Below are positions 8,037 through 15,717 of a stretch of 33,186 nt of DNA, piece by piece (the first letter of the stretch is position 1; every line of letters starts with the position of its first letter). Made by a program: the position numbers and the translations under genes. The stretch comes from Cacconaster sp964598495. Lineage in GTDB: Bacteria > Bacteroidota > Bacteroidia > Bacteroidales > UBA932. The notes below the pieces were generated by a model. That model was not told where the DNA came from. It searched no databases and was given only the letters and a program-made list of their open reading frames with translations. The DNA lies in NCBI GenBank assembly GCA_964598495.1, contig CAZRBY010000019.1, forward strand, positions 1-33,186, in the 5' to 3' direction.

Positions 8037-9074
8037 TTAATCTTTTACTTCTTTGAGCTTTTCCCTGATCTTGATTTCGATCTCTTCACAAAGTTCGGGA
8101 TTGTCCTGAAGGAGGCGTTTAACCGCGTCACGTCCCTGTGCCAGACGCTGGTCGCCATAACTGAACCACGATCCGCTCTTTTTGATTATATCGAAATCTA
8201 CACCGAGGTCAACTATCTCGCCAATACGGGAGATGCCCTCTCCGAATACGATGTCAAACTCCGCCTTGCGAAAGGGGGGAGCCAATTTGTTTTTGACAAT
8301 CCTTGCACGTGTGCGGTTGCCGGTGGCCTCTTCGCCATCTTTGATCTGTGTGATTTTGCGGACGTCAACACGTACCGAAGCGTAGAATTTGAGTGCGTTT
8401 CCACCTGTGGTAGTCTCCGGATTCCCGAACATGATGCCTATCTTTTCGCGAAGCTGGTTGATGAAAATACAGCAGGTGTTGGTCTTGGCAATATTGGCTG
8501 TGAGTTTGCGGAGTGCCTGACTCATCAAGCGGGCTTGTAGGCCTACCTTGTTGTCGCCCATATCGCCTTCGATCTCAGCCTTGGGTGTGAGGGCGGCGAC
8601 GGAATCTATGACCACGATGTCAATGGCACCGGAACGGATGAGGTTGTCGGCAATTTCGAGTGCCTGCTCTCCGTTGTCGGGCTGTGATATCAAAAGCGTG
8701 TCGATATCGACACCGAGATTGATCGCATAAGTGCGGTCAAATGCATGCTCGGCATCAATGATGGCTGCTATTCCGCCGGCTTTCTGGGCCTCTGCAATCG
8801 CGTGGATGGCGAGAGTTGTCTTTCCCCTCGCCTCAGGACCATAAATCTCGATTACCCTGCCGCGAGGATATCCCCCAATACCAAGGGCGTTGTCCAGGGC
8901 AATGGAGCCGGTAGGAATAATAGAAACTTCGAAACTCGGCTGATCTCCCATCTTCATGATCGTCCCCTTTCCGAAATCCTTCTCAATCTTGTCAATAGTC
9001 GCCTGGAGGGCTTTTAGCTTCTCCGGATTCTTCCCTGCAGTTGTCTGTCCGGGTTCTTCTTTTCCTTTTGCCAT
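8037..9074 (-). CDS. recA: Recombinase RecA
   Basis: RecA drives homologous recombination and SOS signalling. The chosen ATG at 9074 gives 345 residues starting MAKGKEEPG. The frame stays open to an ATG at 9143, but the likely -7 promoter box at 9137-9130 lies inside that extension, so the longer start is rejected. Expected motifs are present: AAIIDAEHAF, VVIDSVAALTP (Walker B), FINQLREKIG, NPETTTGGNALKFYAS and the C-terminal SGSWFSYGD. The Walker A loop (79-86) reads GPEARGKT instead of the near-universal GPESSGKT, replacing two serines by Ala-Arg. The P-loop Gly, Lys and Thr are kept. trpS follows in the same transcript. Confidence 0.97.
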   Translation of the reverse strand: MAKGKEEPGQTTAGKNPEKLKALQATIDKIEKDFGKGTIMKMGDQPSFEVSIIPTGSIALDNALGIGGYPRGRVIEIYGPEARGKTTLAIHAIAEAQKAGGIAAIIDAEHAFDRTYAINLGVDIDTLLISQPDNGEQALEIADNLIRSGAIDIVVIDSVAALTPKAEIEGDMGDNKVGLQARLMSQALRKLTANIAKTNTCCIFINQLREKIGIMFGNPETTTGGNALKFYASVRVDVRKITQIKDGEEATGNRTRARIVKNKLAPPFRKAEFDIVFGEGISRIGEIVDLGVDFDIIKKSGSWFSYGDQRLAQGRDAVKRLLQDNPELCEEIEIKIREKLKEVKD

Positions 9075-9129
9075 AATTTGTTTTTTTTGAATGTTACTAA
9101 ATAGCTGAAAAATCTGCTTATTCCTGCCA

Positions 9130-9137
9130 CAAATATA
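9130..9137 (-). promoter_or_regulatory. -7 promoter box for recA (TATATTTG)
   Basis: TATATTTG on the minus strand lies 56 bases upstream of the recA ATG at 9074. It is arranged divergently from the rlmN box at 9171-9178, with 33 bases between the two boxes, so the two promoters overlap. I see no obvious LexA-type palindrome. Confidence 0.65.
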
Positions 9138-9170
9138 CTCCATTTTTATGTGAAAACATTCTTTTTGTAT

Positions 9171-9178
9171 TAAATTTG
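9171..9178 (+). promoter_or_regulatory. -7 promoter box for the rlmN operon (TAAATTTG)
   Basis: TAAATTTG matches TAnnTTTG 26 bases before the rlmN ATG. This is the only clear promoter found upstream of the six-gene run rlmN to prmA. Confidence 0.65.
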
Positions 9179-9204
9179 CGGGGGGAATATGAAATTCGCG
9201 AAAG

Positions 9205-10245
9205 ATGAAACCTAAGTTGCTGGGAATGTCGTTGTTACAGCTTCAGGAGGTCGTAGCAGGCCTCTCGTTGCCGAAATTTGCAGCCGGACAGATAGCTGAC
9301 TGGCTCTACGCAAAAGGCATTAGAGAAATATCCGGCATGACAAACCTTTCCATTGCTGCCCGCACTGCTCTCGAAGAGCACTATCAGATAGGTCATACGC
9401 TCTACACCGAAAAATTTATCTCTTCGGACGGTACCAAAAAGTATATTTTTCCAACTTCCATTGCAGGGAGGTACATCGAGACTGTGATGATACCGGAGTA
9501 TGAGGGTGAAAATGACACGGAAATGGGCAGAGCCACCATTTGCGTCTCCTCTCAGGTTGGATGCAGGATGAACTGTTCCTTCTGTATGACCGGAAGATCG
9601 GGATACCATGGTCAGCTGACTGCAGCGGAGATTATATCACAATTTATGAATATTGATGAGGAGCAGGAGCTAACCAATGCGGTTTTTATGGGAATGGGAG
9701 AGCCGCTGGATAATTGGGATGAGGTGTCAAGGGCGTTGCAGATTCTCACCTCGGAGTGGGGTTTCGGCTGGAGTCCCAAGCGCATCACACTCTCTACTAT
9801 CGGAGTGCTGCCCAAGCTCAAGAACTTTTTGGATGAATCCAAATGCCACCTGGCAGTAAGTTTGCATAATCCATTTGACGAAGAGCGTGCAGCATTGATG
9901 CCGGTGCAGAAAGCCTTCAAACTGGAGGATGTTCTCTCGCTTATCCGCCGCTATGATTTTAGAGGCCAGCGTAGGGTTAGCTTCGAGTATATAATGTTTT
10001 CAGGAGTCAACGATACCAAACGCCACGCGGATGCGCTGATAAAAATGCTTTTGGGGCTTGAGTGCCGCATCAACCTTATCAGATTCCACTCCATACCCGG
10101 CTTACAGCTGCAAAGCTCTCCACTTACGAGGATAGATGATTTCAAGGCGCGACTCAACAATGCCGGCATTATAACTACCCTGCGCATCTCACGCGGTGAG
10201 GATATTATGGCAGCATGTGGGCTTCTCGCAGGACAAGAAAGATAG
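9205..10245 (+). CDS. rlmN: 23S rRNA (A2503-C2)/tRNA (A37-C2) methyltransferase RlmN
   Basis: This radical-SAM enzyme methylates C2 of A2503 in 23S rRNA and of A37 in some tRNAs. The 346-residue protein has the CxxxCxxC iron-sulfur motif at C120, C124 and C127 (GCRMNCSFC). The two cysteines used in the RlmN mechanism are also visible, at C113 (TICVSSQ) and C338 (EDIMAACG). Other family motifs are GMGEPLDN, SLHNPFDEERAALMP and EYIMFSGVNDT. It is the first gene of a tight plus-strand operon; the patatin gene starts 7 bases after its stop. Confidence 0.97.
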   Translation: MKPKLLGMSLLQLQEVVAGLSLPKFAAGQIADWLYAKGIREISGMTNLSIAARTALEEHYQIGHTLYTEKFISSDGTKKYIFPTSIAGRYIETVMIPEYEGENDTEMGRATICVSSQVGCRMNCSFCMTGRSGYHGQLTAAEIISQFMNIDEEQELTNAVFMGMGEPLDNWDEVSRALQILTSEWGFGWSPKRITLSTIGVLPKLKNFLDESKCHLAVSLHNPFDEERAALMPVQKAFKLEDVLSLIRRYDFRGQRRVSFEYIMFSGVNDTKRHADALIKMLLGLECRINLIRFHSIPGLQLQSSPLTRIDDFKARLNNAGIITTLRISRGEDIMAACGLLAGQER

Positions 10246-10252
10246 AATTTGT

Positions 10253-12577
10253 ATGAAAAGGTTGATATTTATATCCATATTTCTTCTTACGATCAGCATT
10301 GCTGCTTTCGGCCAAAGACCGAAGGTAGGTTTAGTATTGTGTGGAGGTGGAGCAAAGGGAGCGGCACATGTTGGAGTGCTCAAAGTGCTTGAAGAATACG
10401 GAATACCTATCGATTATATTGCAGGTACCAGCATGGGTGCCATTGTTGGGGGCCTCTATTCCATTGGTTATTCTGCCGGTGAATTGGATTCTCTTGTAAT
10501 GGCGCAAGATTGGGATTTCGTGATGAGCGACAAGGTGCCCCGTAAGCAAGTTTCTTTCGAGGCCAAAAAGTATGACGACCGCTTTGTACTCAAAATTCCA
10601 TTTTCTTTTAGAAGAGATAGAGGCGAAAAAGCCCAAAAGAGAGCGTTGACTCGCGATCGTAATATAATCGGACCTCCTCCGCCACTCCGTGGACAGCAGG
10701 AGTCATCATTCCTGTCTAATATTCCGATGTATTATGTTAGCGGTCATAATGTTTATAATCTCTTTACAAAATATTCGGTAGGTTATCAGGATTCTATTGA
10801 TTTTGACAATATGCCGATTCCTTTTGCTTGTGTGGCCGTGGATCTGGTCAGCAAAAAGGAGGTTGTGTTCCGCAGTGGATATTTTGTAGATGCAATAAGG
10901 GCATCGATGGCCATTCCCGGGTTCTTTGCTCCGGTGAGAATGAACGATATGGTGCTGGTGGATGGTGGAATGCTGAACAATTACCCCGTAGATGTGGCCA
11001 AAGAGATGGGAGCTGATATCATAATTGGTGTAAAGCTTGGTTTTGACGACAACCATACCTCCGGTATAGAGAATATAGGAGATCTGTTGAACGAACTGTT
11101 AGCTCTCTATATGGAAGAGAAGACGGTGGAGGCAATCGATAAGACGGACATTGTTATAGCTCCCAGCGTCAAAGACTATTCCACGATGAGTTTTGACATA
11201 CCGAGTCTCCGTAAATTAATTGATAATGGTGAAGCGGCCGCCAGGGAAAAAAGCCAGGAACTTGTACGTCTCAAGGCATATCTGGATGAAATGGAACAGA
11301 AGGAGCAAAATACTCTCATAGGTCCTAAAGCACTCAGGAAACGTTACCCCAAAGCTATCCATATCGACCAGGATTCGATAGTCATCGGCAAGGTTTCTTT
11401 TACAGGTCTTTCTCACAGGGATGCCGAATGGCTTTTGAAAAAGAGTAAATTCAAGCCGGGGGCGGTAGTTACCGGCCACGAGATTGATGAAGAGATCTCC
11501 AAATATTACAATACAGGGTCATTTTCGTCGGTGACTTACCTGCTCAAAGGCACCGAGAGCCCCTATCATCTGGAGGTCAATTTCGTCAAGGGACTAAGTT
11601 CGCAACTTGGCATCGGGTTTAGGTTTGACTCGGAGGAAATTGCAACCGTAATGCTCAATGTAAGTGCAAATAATCTGGCACTATATGGCTCTAAGGCATC
11701 TATAACGGCCAAATTAGCTTACAATGCAATGTTTGTGGCGGACTATTCTTATGCGTTCAAGGCAAATTTGCAGTTCAATACTTCATACACTTTCAGGACA
11801 TCCGACCTGAATATATTTGACAAAGGGTTGAGGGCTGACAACATTTCATTCTACAATCATATTGCCGACCTCAATTTTTCGACCAGAAGGTTTGTCAGTG
11901 GCCAGACTTCTCTTGGAATGAAGTTCCATTCATTCAATTTCAGATCGGTTCTATCCTCTTCAGATGTGCCGCCTATTTATGACCCGGATATCGGCCGTTC
12001 CAATTTCATCAGCGCCTACGCCAAATTTAAACTTGACAGGATGGACAGGGAGCATTTTCCAACCGGCGGATTTGTTCTGAATTCCGGTTTTTCCTACCAT
12101 TTCAACTGGCTTAAGCCGGATGAATATCCCTTCTCCGTGGCCAATCTTCATTTCTCTGTTGTCATTCCCCTTTTCAGCGAATTGGCACTGATTCCGACTA
12201 TTTACAATAGGACGCTTATCGGCGGTAATATTCCGGTAGCCTTTATGAACTTGATGGGAGGCTATGAGGAGGGCAGATATATGGAACAGCAGATTCCATT
12301 TATGGGATTCAACTATACTTATGCCTTTAAAAATATCCTTACCGTCGCCTCCCTGGATGCACGATTGCGTCTTGGCCGCTCGCACTACATATTCGCCTCC
12401 GGCAGTTACGCATTGGATAGTGAAGGCATTACGGATATAATTGCAGGGCCCGGTATTGTTGGTGTACGTCTTGGCTATTCTTACGATTCCCCGATAGGTC
12501 CGATTTCATTCAATTTGCACTGGTCCAATTTCACCCGCAGGGTGGGAGCCTATCTGAGTCTCGGTTATTCATTCTGA
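10253..12577 (+). CDS. Patatin-like phospholipase with POTRA and BamA-type barrel (type Vd-like)
   Basis: From ATG 10253 this is a 774-residue protein. A longer frame from 10196 lies within rlmN and is not used, because the signal peptide (MKRLIFISIFLLTISIAAFG, cut near residue 20) starts here. The patatin domain follows directly: oxyanion loop GGGAKG (31-36), nucleophile GTSMG with Ser60, and DGG with Asp237, giving an intact Ser-Asp dyad. A POTRA-like segment (about 385-450, SFTGLSHRDAEWLL) and a C-terminal Omp85/D15 beta-barrel ending in the aromatic YSF follow. The family resembles PlpD-type Vd autotransporters, with the lipase at the cell envelope; whether it is released is unknown. It sits between rlmN and recX with gaps of 7 and 6 bases. 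Confidence 0.88.
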   Translation: MKRLIFISIFLLTISIAAFGQRPKVGLVLCGGGAKGAAHVGVLKVLEEYGIPIDYIAGTSMGAIVGGLYSIGYSAGELDSLVMAQDWDFVMSDKVPRKQVSFEAKKYDDRFVLKIPFSFRRDRGEKAQKRALTRDRNIIGPPPPLRGQQESSFLSNIPMYYVSGHNVYNLFTKYSVGYQDSIDFDNMPIPFACVAVDLVSKKEVVFRSGYFVDAIRASMAIPGFFAPVRMNDMVLVDGGMLNNYPVDVAKEMGADIIIGVKLGFDDNHTSGIENIGDLLNELLALYMEEKTVEAIDKTDIVIAPSVKDYSTMSFDIPSLRKLIDNGEAAAREKSQELVRLKAYLDEMEQKEQNTLIGPKALRKRYPKAIHIDQDSIVIGKVSFTGLSHRDAEWLLKKSKFKPGAVVTGHEIDEEISKYYNTGSFSSVTYLLKGTESPYHLEVNFVKGLSSQLGIGFRFDSEEIATVMLNVSANNLALYGSKASITAKLAYNAMFVADYSYAFKANLQFNTSYTFRTSDLNIFDKGLRADNISFYNHIADLNFSTRRFVSGQTSLGMKFHSFNFRSVLSSSDVPPIYDPDIGRSNFISAYAKFKLDRMDREHFPTGGFVLNSGFSYHFNWLKPDEYPFSVANLHFSVVIPLFSELALIPTIYNRTLIGGNIPVAFMNLMGGYEEGRYMEQQIPFMGFNYTYAFKNILTVASLDARLRLGRSHYIFASGSYALDSEGITDIIAGPGIVGVRLGYSYDSPIGPISFNLHWSNFTRRVGAYLSLGYSF

Positions 12578-12583
12578 TCTATT

Positions 12584-13039
12584 ATGAAGAAAGATGCGGT
12601 GTTGGATAGGATGAGGCGGCTCTGTAGCCGTGGTGAGCGTTGTCGTAGCGATATTCTGCGTAAAGTGATCGCTTGTGGAATTCCCGAACCTGAATCGGTG
12701 GTAGAGCAGCTTGTCAGGGAAGGTTATATCGATGATGCAAGATATGCAAGAGCCTTTGCGAGGGACAAAAGTTCGCTCCAGGGTTGGGGAAAAGTAAAAA
12801 TAAGAGTAGATTTGCAGCGTAAAAGTATTGATGAGTCGGCCATAACGGCTGCGCTTTCTGAGATTGATTCCGCGGCAGCGGAAAAAAAACTTAAAAAGCT
12901 TGCTTTGGCAAAACTCGGACAACTTCGAAATGAAAGCGATCCCAATGTACGCAAAGCCAAATTTATGCGTTACCTTATGGGCCGTGGTTACACTTATGCT
13001 GAAATAGTGGCGATATATGATAACAACAGAACAGACTAA
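12584..13039 (+). CDS. recX: Regulatory protein RecX
   Basis: RecX-family proteins bind RecA filaments and dampen recombinase activity. The 151-residue protein is built of three-helix repeats, with family motifs YIDDARYARAFARDKS, WGKVKIRVDLQRK and a C-terminal KFMRYLMGRGYTYAEIVA. Length is typical. It is not adjacent to recA but lies about 3.5 kb away on the other strand, within the rlmN operon. Its last 23 bases overlap the start of prfB in another frame. Confidence 0.88.
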   Translation: MKKDAVLDRMRRLCSRGERCRSDILRKVIACGIPEPESVVEQLVREGYIDDARYARAFARDKSSLQGWGKVKIRVDLQRKSIDESAITAALSEIDSAAAEKKLKKLALAKLGQLRNESDPNVRKAKFMRYLMGRGYTYAEIVAIYDNNRTD

Positions 13040-14088
13040 AGAATATAAACAGCGTGTAATGGCGTTGGGGAGGTCTCTTTGACATCGCTGCAAAGCGTGA
13101 AGAACTCACTACAAAACAATTGAAAACCACCGCTCCCGATTTCTGGGATGATCCCAAATCCGCTGAACTCTTTTTAAAGGAGGTTTCAGGTCTACGTCAT
13201 TGGGTTGATAGTTATAATAAAATAGAGTCGCAGATGGCTGATCTTGAGACACTCCTCGAATTTGGCGAAGATGCTTCGGATGATGTTTCTGCTGCGGCAA
13301 AGTCGCTGCAGAGTGCAATTGAATCACTTGAACTACGCAATATGCTCGGTGAAGAGGGCGACAACCTCGGAGCACTTCTCAAGATCAATTCCGGTGCCGG
13401 TGGAACCGAAAGCAACGACTGGTCGGCAATGCTGATGCGAATGTATATACGGTGGGGTGAACGCAACGGATATAAAGTACATGTTTCTGAACTTCTTGAA
13501 GGGGATGAAGCGGGCATCAAGTCTGTCACTATTGAGTTTGAAGGCGACTATGCTTTCGGTTACCTCAAGAGCGAGATCGGAGTCCACCGTCTCGTAAGGA
13601 TATCTCCCTTCAATGCTCAAGGCAAACGTCAGACCACATTCTCCTCCGTATTTGTTTATCCCTTGGTCGATGAGACCATTGAGATTGAGATCAACCCATC
13701 CGACCTTGAGTGGGATACTTACCGCTCTTCAGGAGCAGGAGGGCAGAATGTAAACAAGGTTGAGACGGGAGTCCGAGTAAAACATATTCCCACAGGCATT
13801 GTCGTGGAGAATACCGAGACTCGTTCCCAGATTGACAACCGTCAGAACGCTCTGCGTATCCTCAAATCCCATCTCTACGACCTGGAACTCAAGAAACGTC
13901 AGGAAAAGCAAGCCGAGCTTGAGGGACAGAAAAAGAAAATTGAATGGGGTTCACAAATACGCAGTTATATCCTCCATCCCTACAAGATGGTCAAGGATCT
14001 TCGCACCAACTACGAGACGTCAGATATTCAGGGCGTCCTCGATGGTGATCTTAATGCATTTATGAAAGAATTTTTAATGAATTACTAA
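13017..14088 (+). CDS. prfB: Peptide chain release factor 2, expressed by programmed +1 frameshift
   Basis: RF2 terminates translation at UGA and UAA. Reading starts at ATG 13017 (MITTEQTKEYKQRVMALGRSL) and meets an in-frame TGA at 13080-13082 within CTT TGA C. A +1 slip at CTT continues as DIAAKREEL and the rest of the protein, giving about 356 residues, normal for RF2. The stimulatory element GGGAGG (13068-13073) lies three bases before CTT, as in Escherichia coli. The anticodon-like SPF tripeptide (VRISPFNAQGKR) specifies RF2. The catalytic GGQ is intact in SSGAGGQNVNKVETG. The first codons lie inside the end of recX, so the genes are coupled; tpiA follows 4 bases after the stop. This is a recoded gene, not a broken one. 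Confidence 0.96.
13068..13082 (+). promoter_or_regulatory. prfB programmed +1 frameshift site
   Basis: GGGAGG, spacer TCT, slippery CTT and stop TGA followed by C reproduce the classic RF2 autoregulatory signal: low RF2 slows termination at UGA and favours the shift. Frame was checked by hand on both sides of the site. Confidence 0.95.
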
Positions 14089-14092
14089 TACA

Positions 14093-14848
14093 ATGAGAAC
14101 AAAAATCGTAGCAGGCAACTGGAAGATGAACACCACAGTTGCAGAAGGAAAAGCTCTTGCACAGGAGATTGTTGCCGCTTTGGATAGCGTGCCCTCAGAT
14201 GTGAAACTTATAGTAGCGCCTCCATTCACCCATCTGGTGACAGTTGCAGAGGTGATCAAAGGGACTCCCATAGCGCTATCGGCGCAAAATTGTGCAGACC
14301 AGCCTAAAGGTGCCTACACAGGTGAAGTGGCGGTTTCCATGCTCAAAGATGCAGGTTGCACCTACACCATCCTCGGTCACTCCGAGAGAAGAGAATATTA
14401 TGGTGAAACCTCTGAAAAACTGGTAAAGAAGATTCGTCTTGCACTTGAGGCCGACATAAGACCTATTTTCTGCGTAGGTGAGAACCTCGAAGAACGTAAT
14501 GCCGGTAAACACTTCGATGTAGTCGGGGGGCAAATTGAAGAGGTGCTGTTTCAGTTTAATTCCGAGGCTATGAAAAAAATCGTAATTGCTTATGAACCGG
14601 TATGGGCCATAGGTACGGGAGTGACAGCTACCTCCGAGCAGGCTCAGGAGATCCACGCCTTTATACGAAAATTCCTTACAGAACGTTTCGGAAGCGAGGT
14701 TGCAGAGGCGACATCCATTCTTTACGGAGGCAGTTGCAAACCCTCAAATGCCCGCGAACTCTTTGCTTGTGAGGATATAGACGGAGGACTTATCGGTGGA
14801 GCTGCATTAAAGGCAGAGGATTTTATCGGCATCGCCACGAGCTATTGA
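14093..14848 (+). CDS. tpiA: Triose-phosphate isomerase
   Basis: The enzyme interconverts dihydroxyacetone phosphate and glyceraldehyde 3-phosphate in glycolysis. The 251-residue TIM barrel has all active-site elements: Lys11 in GNWKMN, the histidine of ILGHSERR, the catalytic glutamate in AYEPVWAIGTG with the flexible loop after it, and the phosphate-binding LYGGSCKPSNA and DGGLIGGA. It lies 4 bases after prfB and 2 bases before prmA, inside the six-gene run. Confidence 0.97.
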   Translation: MRTKIVAGNWKMNTTVAEGKALAQEIVAALDSVPSDVKLIVAPPFTHLVTVAEVIKGTPIALSAQNCADQPKGAYTGEVAVSMLKDAGCTYTILGHSERREYYGETSEKLVKKIRLALEADIRPIFCVGENLEERNAGKHFDVVGGQIEEVLFQFNSEAMKKIVIAYEPVWAIGTGVTATSEQAQEIHAFIRKFLTERFGSEVAEATSILYGGSCKPSNARELFACEDIDGGLIGGAALKAEDFIGIATSY

Positions 14849-14850
14849 TT

Positions 14851-15717
14851 ATGGACTATATCGTAGTCCATATTGAGGTGAGCCCCTTTACCGAAGAGAG
14901 GGCCGAGATAGTGTTGGCGGAGATAGAAGAACTCGGATTTGAGAGTTTTTCCATTGAAGATCCCTATCTTCATGCCTACATACCAAAGAAAGAGTTTTCT
15001 GAAAGCGCTTTAAAGGCGCTTCTCAGTGCCTATGCTACAGGTGAGTTCAAGGTATACTATAACACGGAACTCATCATGGAGCAAAACTGGAATGCACTCT
15101 GGGAGTCCAATTTCGAGCCTATTGTGATCGATGGACTCTGTACTGTCAGGGCTTCGCACCACAAAAACCTGCCTCCTACAAAATATACCATTACAATAGA
15201 TCCGAAGATGTCTTTCGGTACAGGCCACCATCAGACTACCCATCTCATGATGGAGGGGTTGTTAGAACTTGGTGATATCATCAAGGGCCTTCAGGTGTTG
15301 GATATGGGTTGTGGTACGGGTATTCTTGCCATTCTTGCCGCAAAAATGGGAGCCAAAGTTCCGGTTCATGCTATAGATGTAGACCATATCTGTTTCTATT
15401 CCGCACAAGAGAATGCTTACGAAAATGGAGTGGGGGAGATGATACATGTGCTTTGCGGAGACGCATCACTGCTTCAGGCTTCGAAATACGATCTGATTTT
15501 AGCCAACATAAACCGCAATATCCTTCTTGAGGATATGAAAACCTATGCCAGGTCTTTGCGTCCAGGTGGAGAACTCTTTATCAGCGGTTTTTATACCGAA
15601 GACGTGCCGATGCTCTTGGAAGAGGCATCAAAATATTCACTTGAAATGGTTTCGAGTCGAGAACGTGACAGATGGAGTATGGTAAGGCTAATCTCGCCTA
15701 TTCATAGAAATAATTGA
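14851..15717 (+). CDS. prmA: Ribosomal protein L11 methyltransferase
   Basis: PrmA trimethylates ribosomal protein L11. The 288-residue protein has an N-terminal substrate-recognition domain (about 1-60), a linker with the family's WNALWESNFEPI, the entry motif FGTGHHQTTHLM, the SAM-binding loop DMGCGTGILAILAA and the active-site-like motif ANINRNIL (NPPY-type position). ATG 14851 is preferred over a TTG two codons upstream that overlaps the tpiA stop. It is the last gene of the operon. Its final 20 bases overlap the 3' end of the convergent lipoprotein gene. Confidence 0.93.
   Translation: MDYIVVHIEVSPFTEERAEIVLAEIEELGFESFSIEDPYLHAYIPKKEFSESALKALLSAYATGEFKVYYNTELIMEQNWNALWESNFEPIVIDGLCTVRASHHKNLPPTKYTITIDPKMSFGTGHHQTTHLMMEGLLELGDIIKGLQVLDMGCGTGILAILAAKMGAKVPVHAIDVDHICFYSAQENAYENGVGEMIHVLCGDASLLQASKYDLILANINRNILLEDMKTYARSLRPGGELFISGFYTEDVPMLLEEASKYSLEMVSSRERDRWSMVRLISPIHRNN

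Noticed and set aside
9075..9143. Longer recA start giving an extra 23 residues
   Set aside because: The extension contains the probable recA -7 box and an unconserved N-terminus; ATG 9074 gives a normal RecA.
10196..10252. Upstream extension of the patatin gene
   Set aside because: It lies inside rlmN, and a proper signal peptide starts at 10253.
13080..13082. In-frame stop suggesting a broken prfB
   Set aside because: It is the standard programmed +1 frameshift site with its stimulatory element, so the gene is intact.
12569..13093. A 174-codon minus-strand open frame across recX
   Set aside because: It is opposite recX and the prfB start, both supported by motifs.
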